A stretch of DNA of 64,000 nucleotides from Saxidomus purpurata (taxonomy: Eukaryota > Mollusca > Bivalvia > Venerida > Veneridae), in assembly GCA_022818135.1 (NCBI GenBank), contig JAFMSR010000007.1, positions 31,742,561 through 31,806,560 of the forward strand, in the 5' to 3' direction. Below are positions 26,801 to 38,800 of this stretch, piece after piece. A model generated the notes under the pieces. It made no database searches. It was not told where the DNA came from and saw only the letters and a program-made list of their open reading frames with translations. Each line of letters starts with the position of its first letter. Positions within the stretch are counted from its first letter, which is position 1. Both the position numbers and the translations under genes were made by a program.

Positions 26801-29800
26801 CTCGAGGGTGACTTTTTTCTAACATGGGTAGCAGACTTTTTTAACTACGTTAATGCCAATAGTTTCAAAACACAATAAAAATTCTGTACGATTAAATTTT
26901 CCTATACGATTTATAAAATAAAACACCAACAATCTTCACAGCCGAGTGCCGCCATTTTGAATATTTAGAATGATGTCATCCCCCTTCGGATTCTTACAGA
27001 CGCTTTCATTGGTCATTTGGGAATGACGGTTTATTCATGAATATTCATGAAACGAACATTTTACAGCTGATTAACCCACGGTAAATACAGGAGTGGCAAC
27101 GGAATATTTAACGGGGGTTCCGACGATGAGTTGCATTTATTTTGTTTCGGCATTCGTCACTTATGACGGACTCAATCAGACAGTTTACAGACATGAAACT
27201 GCCCCATTCCATTCGTCCTGGGAGAAACCTAAAGAAGTTTTTAATTGTGTTTGTTTGCACTGCCATGCTTCAATCATAATGCAAGTGATGATAGGCGTTT
27301 ATTCGCCATGCATAGTTGTAACTAGCGTCTACGTAGGGTATTGTCGGAACTTTCAGCGCAGGTAGATCAAGTACGTTCATCGGCTAGAACGGACATTGCA
27401 AATGTTTGGTTACTCGCCGTGAATTTTATTAATTTAGTGACGTCAGCAATTATAAACACAGTATCGCCATTTTGATGTATATGTGAATTTAAAGACCATC
27501 ATTTAGGAATGTTGTAATTCAAAGGAATGTGATCGGATTCCATTTTTAACTTGCAGAGTTACATAGGATAATTTCATCAAAATACGGGTCCTTTTTCGTG
27601 GTATGCTTTTGAAACACTGAAATATTTACTAGTGTTTCAATAAAATCCCACGTGTGTTTACCCGAAGACCGCTGTGTTCTGGGAATTAGAATTTGGATTA
27701 TTCGTCCCATGTTTATTAAAAATCTGTCTACTTGGAAAGAGAATATTTTTAGTTAGTGATGCTTGTGAATGTCTTAAAGAAGTGATTCATTTGATAATTA
27801 CATGTACAGATCACAAGACAGATTTTTAATAAACATGGGTCGAATAATCCAAATTCTAATTCCCAGAACACACTGTCTCCGGATATCCGGATATTAATTG
27901 CCATCCCTAGTTCAAAACATGCATTTCTTTTTCAGTGTTAATTTAAATCATTTCTAACCGTTAGATGATATATTCAAGAATATCGTTTTATTACAGTTTA
28001 CAAATGGTTAAGCATTTGTGACATTTTTAATTATTGTAATTAACAGGTTTCGTATATGGTTTTGAGTGTCCAACAATATGTCACATACGTCAAAATAACG
28101 TGTCCAAGATAATCATGAATGTTCGATTCTTTTTTAAAATATAGAATTTAAATTTACTGCAAAACAGAAAACAAGTTATTGAACACACGACGTCACTTAC
28201 ACTTTGTACAATGTTGAGACTTAAATTCGTTACTTGCTACAGACGAAAGACATTTGTTTCATTATCAAATAATTTTCAGTGGCTGAAATATTTCTTTCGG
28301 AGTTTTATTCTGATCTATTATGCATATACATTTATTATACTATACCATTAAACTTTAATCTTTCGTATGATATTATATGCTATAACCAGTAGATACATTA
28401 TATTAGCTTTTAATCTGTTTATACAAAAATCCGATGATGATAACAATTTCTATAGAACGACAGTCTTGTTAAATATCAAAATTGCGACAAAGTAGTCGAT
28501 ATTCAACACGAAGTAAGGTCGTGGCTTATAGAAACGTTCCTTCACTTTTTCCAGTTGTAAGTGAAGTGCAAAAACAACTGTAAATGATTTGTTTTACTTT
28601 TGCCAGGTACACCGTGATTTATCTTTCACACAATACCATAATGACTTTTTTAAGTTAAAACAAAATATTACAATACATATATGTGGGGCTTACCAGAAAA
28701 TTACGGTTACATTTGTATAATTTCAAATTTTAGAAACATGATACTGGAGTGAAAAATCAAATACAACCAGCATAATTTCTTTTCTAAAATGTATAGTTGC
28801 ATAGTGTATAGTAATGTATATAATCAAAAAAAAATTGAAAAAATATCTATGTCAAGTAACAGTGACCTTGACCCTTAAAAACTTTTTTTTGCTGAAAACA
28901 ACTTAAAACTAAATAATAAATTTTTTTTTTCAGTAACAGTGAATTTGACCTTGACTCCTAAAAAAACTATTTTGCTGAAAACAATTTAAAACTAAAAAAA
29001 AATGGAAAAAACTTTTTTTAGTAATACTGACCTTGACCCCCCCAAAAAAAAGTCAAAACAAATCTATTTAAAAGAAGAAATATTTAAATATCTTCCTCTC
29101 CGTGTAAGCTACCTACACACCAAGTTGCATTGCAATTGGTCACTCCTAACTCATGTTATTAAGCTTAAAACCATTTTCTATTTTTAGTAACAGTGACCTT
29201 GATTTTGATCCTTGTGACCCCAAATGCAACCCAAGCTTCCTCTCCCTGCAAACTACCAACAAACCAAATTTCATTGCAATTGGTCAGTCCTAACTTAGTT
29301 ATTGAGCGGAAACCATTCTTCAATTCCGGGTAACTGTGACCTTGACCTTTGACCTTCTAATCTCAAAACCGTAAGGGGTCCTCTACCAGTTATGATTATC
29401 CTCCACATCAAGATTCAAGATGTTAGGCCCAAGCGTTCTTGAGTTATCGTTCGGAAACTATTTTACAGTTACTGGTCACCGTGACCTTGAAGTTTGACCT
29501 ACTGACCTCAAAATCAATAGGGGTCATCTACTGGTCATGATAAACCTTCACATCAAGTTTCAAGATGCTTGGTCTAAACATTTTCAAATTATCATCCGGA
29601 AACCGTTTTACTATTCCAGGTCACTGTGACCTTGACCTTTTACATACTGACCTAAAAAAAAATAGGGGTCCTCTGCTGGTCATGACAAACCTCCTAATTA
29701 AGTTTCAGGATCCTAGGCTTAAGCGTTCTTGAGTTATCATCCGAGAACCAGTTGGTAGACGGACAGCAGACATACCGACCGATCGGCGGACGACCGACCG

Positions 29801-32800
29801 ACCGACCGACCGATCGACCGACATCTGCAATTTCAATATACCCCTTTTCTTCGAAGGGGACATATTAATAACTCAAGATGCATCACGTGCATATTTAATC
29901 TTAATACTAAATATACGCAAATAAAAACTTTCAAACTATTAAATACCACAAACCATGTGTTTCATGCTAATTTTCAACATATTCAATACGACTTTTTCAT
30001 TTTTATCGACAAATTGTCAATCCATCGTTTCGTTGACAACTTCTGTTACTAAGCTCCCAGTGATCATCAACAAAGTTTGATGTTTGTATTTAAAAACATT
30101 GTATTTTAAGGGCTTTCAACAGCAATAAAATGGTTGGGAAGGTAGAAAATTAAATTTTCTTTATCAAACATCTCTCTAACGGCAGAATGCAGATCAATAA
30201 AACTTTGCACAAATAAATGTTATTAAAGCATCTTTATTTTACATATGTTAAGAATTTGAGGACAGTATAGAAAAATAGCTAGACCTAAAGAATACCTAAA
30301 ATTCCATTAACATCCTAATGCAAAAAACTAAACAACATCGTTTTCAAAGCTAACATAAGTAAAACGATACTGACAACACTAGTTTGTGTACTATTTTCAA
30401 ACACATATATGAGAAATGAGTTATTTGTAAAATTGTGTTCGTCCTAAGGCTTCAGTTTCCCGGTCGCGAAAATATGTGACAAAGGAATGAAAATGTTGAT
30501 TTCTCTCTTCATAACTGCAAGTTCGTTAAAAGGATGCGTCGGTTATTTGTTACGAGCCATTTCAAATTTCAAACTTCAAATTAAAGGTCCACTACTAAAC
30601 GAAAATGAAGTGACAGTTATTTCAATGGCATGTACATTATCTTATGCAAGACACTAAATAATGAAGATTGGCAGGTTAAAATTTACAGAAAGTGTTTGGA
30701 ACACGAAGAAAAGTATGTGTTTTATGTTGAAATCTCAGTGAATCGACAAAATGACCACCCAGGTCTTTTTAAATTTCTTCATAATACATAGAAAAATAAT
30801 TGTACATGTACTGTGATTTGTTTAGAATCTCTACATACCAACTTTCATTTTTTATTAAAAATAACTTATTTCTGTACTTTTTAAAGTATATTTGAATTTT
30901 CACTTTCGTTAGTATTGGACCTTTAAACGTAAAGTTGGACAATGAAAATAATCGTCGCAATAAATTATGTATGGCTGTCGTGGACAGAACAGGGAAATCT
31001 AGCAACAGTAACGCGCTGTGTGCCTGTAAATGATCATTTTTTACGAAAATATGTGTTTTGAAAAAAAAAAAGTTAAATAAAGAAAGTGCAAATCGTTTCA
31101 GAAATAGCTTGTAATAAAGAATGTGTTTATTTAGCATAGGTATGTGCCAAATACTCCTGAGTAGTTGGTTTAAGGAGAAACAGAGGTTAGAAATTCTAAA
31201 TTCATCCTCGGTCAATTTCCCTTTTCAAAGGTCCATAAAGTCATACATTGACCTCAGCATTGGGCTATAATTATTGTATGATATATAATCGGTAGAAGTG
31301 TCAAAATATCAGTTTTATAATGCAATCTTTTTTGTAACCCCAACACGTATCTAAGTTAGTGCCATCCGTTGAATAGAAACTTTCTTATCCGTCTCTGCAT
31401 AAGTTTAAGTGACAGTTACATTTGTGTAATTTCTGTAGCACTGTCATATGGAACACGGAAGGTGGAACAAACAGTGTGATTAAGTTCCATAAATTCTATA
31501 CTGTACATTAAGAGAAAATTTTGAAAAGCAATTAACATTTTTATACATCAAATCTTATTTTTTTGTCAGAAACTTTAACATGGAAAGCTCTCAAACACAT
31601 ATAACTTCAAAAGGCATAACATGCACATAAAATGTTATTCCTATATAATACGTAAAAATTTGTTTTAAGTAATTTTCAATTATTGAATAGCACAAACCAT
31701 ATTTCAAGTATTTCTTAATTATTAAATACCACAAACCATTGTGCTTTAATAATGATTTTCAACTTATGTGGTACACATGTGAGACTTTACATTACGACAA
31801 AAATACACATTATTGCACTTAAATACAGCCGTTTTACCTACCTTTATGAACAGAAAAGAGCAATTATTATATCCACAAATTGCCGATCCATCGTTTTGTT
31901 GACAACTTCTGTAAGTTAGCCCCTTCCCCCCCACCCCCTCACAGTGATCATCGTTAAATTTTGATGTTTGTACTTTAAACAGGAAAAAAACCTTAACATA
32001 ATTTCCATTCACTGTATTGCACTACATGTAACTACAAATGCTCAATTGACTATTGGTGGTGTTGATATACGTACGTGTAGGGAGTAAAGGACACGAATAC
32101 ATTGTACATTTCGAGGGCTCAACGCGAAACTAGCCTAACTAACATTTTTTTCAAAAGTACTTTTTTTCTATATTCTGAAATATCTAGTCTGTACCCACAT
32201 ACTTTGTGAAAATCTTCCTTGTACTGAAGTTAATAAAAGGGAAAAAAACCAATTTGTCCTTATATTCTATCTGACACTTGCCAACTTTTGTTAATGCGAA
32301 ACTAGTCTATGTGCACTGGTGCACATAGACTAGTTTCGTATTAAAAATTGAGTCAAACAGATGCTAATATAGTCTATATGAATAATAAAACTATTCAATT
32401 TTGTGAATATACTTCAATGTTATGCTTAAACTAAGGAAAAGGTACATCATTAATAATAATCTGCTTATAAATATTCAGAAAATAACTTGTAATCCTTGGT
32501 TCTTTTCACATAGGATAGATTCGCACTGAAACTTGAGTGGAGCGTTTAATGTGAAACTAGTCTATGTGCCTATTAAATTACTTCTGTTCTTCTAATTTTT
32601 ACATTCTATGACATCATTTATTGAAGATACTTTATTTTAATATATTAATTGATACTTTTTTTACTTAAGCAATTAGAGGGGTTTAGATGTACCCAATAAT
32701 GAAAAGCAATTAGTGGGGTATAGGTGTGCTTAATAATGAAAAGCAATTAGTGGGGTGTAGGTATGCCCAGTAAAGAAAGTCATAGATATCAAGGCCCTGT

Positions 32801-35800
32801 GAAGTTCATACTAGGTGTTGCCCCAGGGTTAAAGGATCTGGGAAGGGAATACCCCAAGAAGTCAAATCTGTTTAGCCAGAAACTCTCCTGCTACTGCATC
32901 AGGAATAAACTTCAGTAAGACAAGACATCATGGGATGTACTGCATTCAAACTAATCTTCTAATATCATAAGTGCATAAAGATAGAAAAAATGTCTATTAC
33001 TGCATTTAAGAAAAAAATATATTTAAATTTCTGTTTTTGCCTAAATTAACTGGTAGCTGGTGGTTTGCTTTCTTACAATTCATATTACTGGTAAATATGT
33101 TTCCTTATCAAAATCTATGTTTGTTCCATATTGTGTATCATCACTATAACATCAATTAAGTATTATGTGTACATGTATTATGGAAGCTGAGAATTGGGAG
33201 CAATGCTAGAACTGACCCTTCTTTCTTTGAGCAATTTTACCATGTAGCACTGTTTACGCAGCAAACAGAATGTCCAATTATATCTTTTGCAAGTAAATTA
33301 ATTTTTTTCATGTTAATTTTGTCATCTAAGCCAGCACTAGACTAAGCTCTGGTTGGAATACTGGTATATATATACCAGTGTATATGATTTTGTAGTGGAT
33401 AAATATTTTGTCTTTACATTTCCTTAGAAACTTTCGTCCGAGTGTTATTAGAACTCTAGAAGTAGCACTAAAGAGTACTTCATACAATAAAAAAATATTA
33501 ATACAAAATAATTATAGATGTAAGATGGGTCAGACAGATAAACTCAAAAAGTAAAAGTTTGGAAGGGAAAAGAAGGGAAGAAGGGTCAGATAGTTTTACA
33601 CACATACAGTAAGTGATACGGCAAGGGAGGAGGCAATATGGGTCAGAAAGATTGGTTGGGGAAAGAGAAGTGAGATGGCCCATTAAGTCGAGATAAGATT
33701 GATCAGAAAGTTAGACAATTGGTAATATGGGAAGGGAGAAAAGTTGACAGCTTTAGGGGTGAGGAAGAACATATGAAAAACATGTCAGACGGATGCACGC
33801 AAGCAGTAACTGACGGGGCTGGAAAGGAAAATGCCATAAATATACACATAGACCACCTCTATGGTTGAGTGATTAGAGTTGCTGACTTGAAATCACTGTG
33901 ACCTCTCACCAAAAGAGGATCATTGGGGTACAAGCCCAGCTATGGACCATTTCTCTTTATGTGAGATAAGTGGTAGTTTCTTACAGAGGATGGTTGTCTA
34001 GTACTAGTCCTTCCCAGGACCTTAGGTAATGTAAATTGTCTGCCAGCAAATAGCTGAAATACTGTTAAAAACTGGCGTTAAACCCAAAACAAACAAAACT
34101 CATCAAGTAGGAAAATAAATTCTGCAATTATACTATAAAATTAGAGCAGTCATTTCTAGTAATAATGAACTGTGCACAACAAAAATGACTTTCTAGCATG
34201 AATATTTTGATACTGACTCGGATAGGAATATAGTATCCATCTGCAGCATTAAACACTATTTATCAGTTCACATCCATCAGGCTTAATCCATCATTGTAAC
34301 ATGCATGGCTGTGTTTCCTATACAAACATTATTGTAGGGAAAAGGTTGTATTTAATTTCACCATAAAATACAGCACCTTTCTCCAAGGACGACATTCTGC
34401 AAAACGATGTAATGACATGACGTAACTATGTAAACAAGTGCGTCCAATCGCATTTGACGTTTCAAAGTTTCATTGATGTACTGCTATGAGTTGAATATAA
34501 CTCAGGATAGTTTTCAAAGAAAACGAAGTGTTAGAATCGAAACAATAAATATGTACTAATATTTTATCTTTGAATAAAATACAGTCACTCATTCGAATGC
34601 GAAAAATTAAATCACTTGTGCTACGCACTCATGATATAATTACTGCGCATCCGAAATCCTGACTGTATTTTATTCAACAACAAAATACTGGGACACATTT
34701 ATTATTTCTTACAGTGATTGATAAGAATTTTCAACATTTACTTATTACTTTCATATCATGATTTAATATGTTACATTCAATTAAATTTCATTTCATTAAT
34801 AAACATGTTACAAGTGCTAGCCGTTATTGTATACTTTAACTGAACGAAAATGCCTGAAAGTAAAGTTGTAAATACTAAGATATATTTAGATTAAAGAAGT
34901 GAAAAGAAGTGCACAATACAATTGTTTAAAACAATTCAAGTACAGCTGTGAATTTTTCCGAATTAAACCATTAAGTGTAAAAGGCACTGCAAATAGGTGT
35001 AACTGGGTAGTTCGATAACATTATTTTTACTTTCTTTGCTTTCTGGATACCATGATGTAATTATCATTTAACATCAACTAGTACATTTTGTTATGTGTGA
35101 AATTTAGACACATAGCAATAACATAAAGGGATGTCATGTACACAACCTTCAATATTGCCATTACATGTTGCCAGAAACTGTTGCAGTTTGAAGGGTCAAA
35201 CTTTTTGAAAAATTTTGCTTCACTGTCTGAATTCTCATTAGTTTTGTTTTTTGCCATTAACTGGTGTTGTATTTCACAATATTATGAACAATTTTAGCTC
35301 AAATTTATATAATGACCATGAAATAAAGAAAATGACTTGAAATATATGCAAAAATCAAAGTTTGACAGTCATATAGAATAGTTTCGCATTAAGTGAACAG
35401 ACAACTTTAGTGGAACTTTTAGCGCGAAACTATGCTATTTGCAGTTTTTCATAAACAGATCAATTACATACTCCTTTAGGTTTGTAAGTTGTTAAAACTG
35501 ACGCCAATGCATTTATAAATGATGGTTTGAAAATCATATAGAATAGTTTCGCATTAAAGCAAAATGTCATTTTTATCAGAATTCAGTGTGAAAGTATTCT
35601 ATGTGACTTTTTTTGTAAAAACTTCTTTTCAATTGAACTGATTGTAAAAATCAAAGTGATCATGTTTCGGTATTACAAAAACACACATCATATCATAATC
35701 ATACTTATACAAACAATATATTTATTGCTTTGGAATGTTTTTTCCTTCTCCTGAATATTTTTAAAAAATGCACATAGGCTAGTTTCGCGTTGAGCCCTCG

Positions 35801-38800
35801 ATTTGTACTAAGCACTATACTATAGACATCGATGTCAGGTAAAATCAATAATCTCTGTTGGTCTTAAATTTCCGTATCCGTTCGGGATACCCTCATAAAA
35901 ATGGTCAACCGGCGACTCAACTACTTGTTTGTAGCCGGGTATGCAATTGGAAAACTTCTGTTCTGGCATGTCAGGCGTGTTCATATGCGACTCAAAGCAT
36001 CCATCATTTTTCAATTTTATGATCCGAAACATCAGTCATGTTGTTGCTGTACCAACTATTTGTAGGGAGCCATTTCATTGGCAAACTTCTAATTAAAACG
36101 AAAAGAATCGGCACAAATAGACAAAAAGCAATAATTTGATAGCCGGCGATTGGAAGAAAAGAGAAAAGTTAGCAAAGGAAACGTTTTGTGCCTTGTTTAC
36201 GAAAATCTGTGTTTTGGAAGATTTTTATATAATGTATAAAGACAGTGCAAATCGTTTCAGAATTAGCTTGTTTATCAAAAATCTTTTTATTTAGCCTCGG
36301 CCTGTGCGAAATATCCCAGAGAGGTCTACTGAAGGAGAAACAGAGGTAAGAAATAAGATCACTGTTTTTGGAAACACTCATTGGTTTGGCCAAAAGATGG
36401 TTATACCCTAATTGGAAAGGAATGAAACGTTTATATGTTTGGCAAGTTGCCAAACAAAATACATGTTGCATGGGACATATCGAAAGCTGGAAGCTTTCTG
36501 TAAAGTCATGTTACAAATATTTGTTTTCCATGGTCTATGACCCTGCCACAATGCATTTGCATTAATTATTCAAGCACATACACTTAAGAAATTGATTTTC
36601 GGCAGTTTTCTATTTCAGTCCATGATTTTTTAATTTTTATGTCATGTATAACATATTTCATGTATAAAAATTAGTATACCAATTTTTCAATTACTAATAC
36701 GATTTTAAAATTTTGGCATTGAAATTTCAGGATGCTGCAGCAGAATCACAGCCCATATATATTAACGGTATAGTATAATAAAACCAATAATCTTCAACAG
36801 TTTTTACTGAAATTTAAGTTGTTTATTTTGTCTTTATACAGTTTTTGACAATAAAAGTGATTACATAAGTTTTATATTGATGCCACCTGTACATGCGTAC
36901 GTTTGTGTGTCTGTGCTATTTCAAAAATGCTGTGAAAGACAAGTGTACCATACAGAACAGGCATAGTTAAATAGCATTGAAAAAGTGACTAACATTCTAA
37001 TAGACTAACATTTTCGTTTTAAAGGACAACATTTCTGTTTTCTATATTAATCATAACTTTAACCTATCATTTGCCTTTTTGATTAATGAAGTAACCAAGC
37101 ATGCAAAATTTAGCATTTAGCTACAGTTTCTTCTAAATAGTCAACATATTTTGCTTGCTTTAATACTGCAACATTACCGTTACGTGTATGTTTAAACTAG
37201 ATTCCTTTTTAAATCTAGTTCTTGGTCAAAATGCAATTGATTCAGTCTTGCCAAGATGTAAAGACAGTTATTGTTGAATCCACCAATCACTAAACCTTAC
37301 GTAATACACAGCAATATGTTAAATTTATATTTCATTTTTCTGTCTTAACTTTTGACTGTTGATTGCATCATTGGTTTACATTTGTTTGTTTGTATGCAAA
37401 ATGAAAATGGTGTCAGTAAAACATTATAGTTATGACGCTTGAAGTAGAAGAATGACTTATTGTTGACACAGTATTATAACATTGTTTTGTGAGTGTACAG
37501 TTCAAAGTTTATCATAGTGACCACACGTGAAATGTTAAATTGGTAGCATCGGTGTCGTAATGATACAATGATTTGATTAGTTTAAATTAAAACGTTACCT
37601 CTGCCTGAAATTTAAATGTTTCTGTCATTTAATTTAAAAAAAATTAAGCTAATAGTTGCCTTTTTACTGGCAGAATATGATTAGTATCATAAAAGCACTT
37701 ACATTTTGCATGTACCTTTTTAGATTTCTTGCCTGACTTTTTTGAAATCCATCGCTCAAATTTGAAATTGACAAGACAGATCAAGGAAAACAGACTAGCC
37801 GAAACTCATGAAGGTGTAGTATGGCGTGATTCCACAGAAACTCGTGTTGCTATCAAGATCACGAAGTCGACCAAAAATCCTTTTGAAAAATACAGCATTC
37901 TGACAGAAGCGGAAACTTTGATGTAAATATTCTGGTTTTCAAGTTTTACATATTAATATCAGTGTCTACCGTAGCTGATTCAGTGTAACAGTGTTTCGTG
38001 CATTGTTATCTCCACTCTGATTTTGATTTCCGGCCCTTGATCTTTATAATGAAGTGAAACTTTTTTATGTTAAAATCTTGATTATATGTAATCTTCTTTA
38101 AAACTCAGATGTTAAAATCAATGTTACATGAAACATGTCCAGCTATGCACTTAGCAAATATTTGGATTGATTCCAGTATGGTGGCGTGTTTGTTTTTTGC
38201 ACATAGTAAATAATCAAAGCTGCTATCCTCCGACCGCTTAACTTTATCTATTTTTAGAACTTGGCGAGTTCGGTTTGAATAACTCGCGTTGTACGTTGTA
38301 AGTATTCGCTATTTTGCGGCAACTAAACGTCATTAGAAATTACGTTTTTTGTACGCAAATCAAATACATGTAATTTAAAACAATGCTAGCGGAATCATTT
38401 TCTAATCTACATGCAGCTTGATAAAGATTCAATTCTGATAGGGTGACTGTATACCCTACTCGACTTCCGATCCGCATGATTTGGTATTGAAGTTATATTA
38501 CATATTGAATTATGTCCGGAATGAAGCTTAAAACACTATGTAGATGCTTCGAAAACACGTAAGAAGTGAAGTACAATAAGTTATTTCTCTTATTGACTGA
38601 CATAATTTAAAATACATGTAACAGAGATTTTGACTAAGATATTTAAAAATGATTTTTACAAATTTCCTCTATATTCATGAAACGGTTATACAAATTCATA
38701 GTTTTGATTATAACTATGGCAATGTTCATTATTGCAGGAGTATAAAGTTTTTAGTGGCGTAGAATTGAAATCAATAAAGTTCCCAATGATTGAAGGTCGT

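Larger units (their letters stand above)
32111..35801. mobile_element. 3.7-kb inverted-repeat element with repeated end motifs
   Basis: Identical 27-bp ends in inverted orientation: 32111-32137 starts TCGAGGGCTCAACGCGAAAC and 35775-35801 is its complement. A motif close to GCGAAACTAGTCTATGTGC recurs near both ends: within the palindrome 32293-32341, at about 32541, and as variants at about 35371, 35421, 35539 and 35585 in both directions. TTGTAC occurs just outside both ends, a possible but imperfect target duplication. No transposase frame is visible; the inside holds a 3-unit minisatellite (32668-32775) and a SINE (33845-34097). It is inserted in copy Y of a tandem duplication. Confidence 0.7.

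Noticed and set aside
27093..27365. 90-codon + strand frame beginning at a non-ATG start
   Set aside because: No ATG at the start, no homology recognised and no splice context.
30769..31215. 148-codon minus-strand open frame
   Set aside because: Low-complexity Phe/Lys/Leu-rich text through poly-T runs; the part similar to 36195-36345 looks like duplicated DNA that has lost its splice site.
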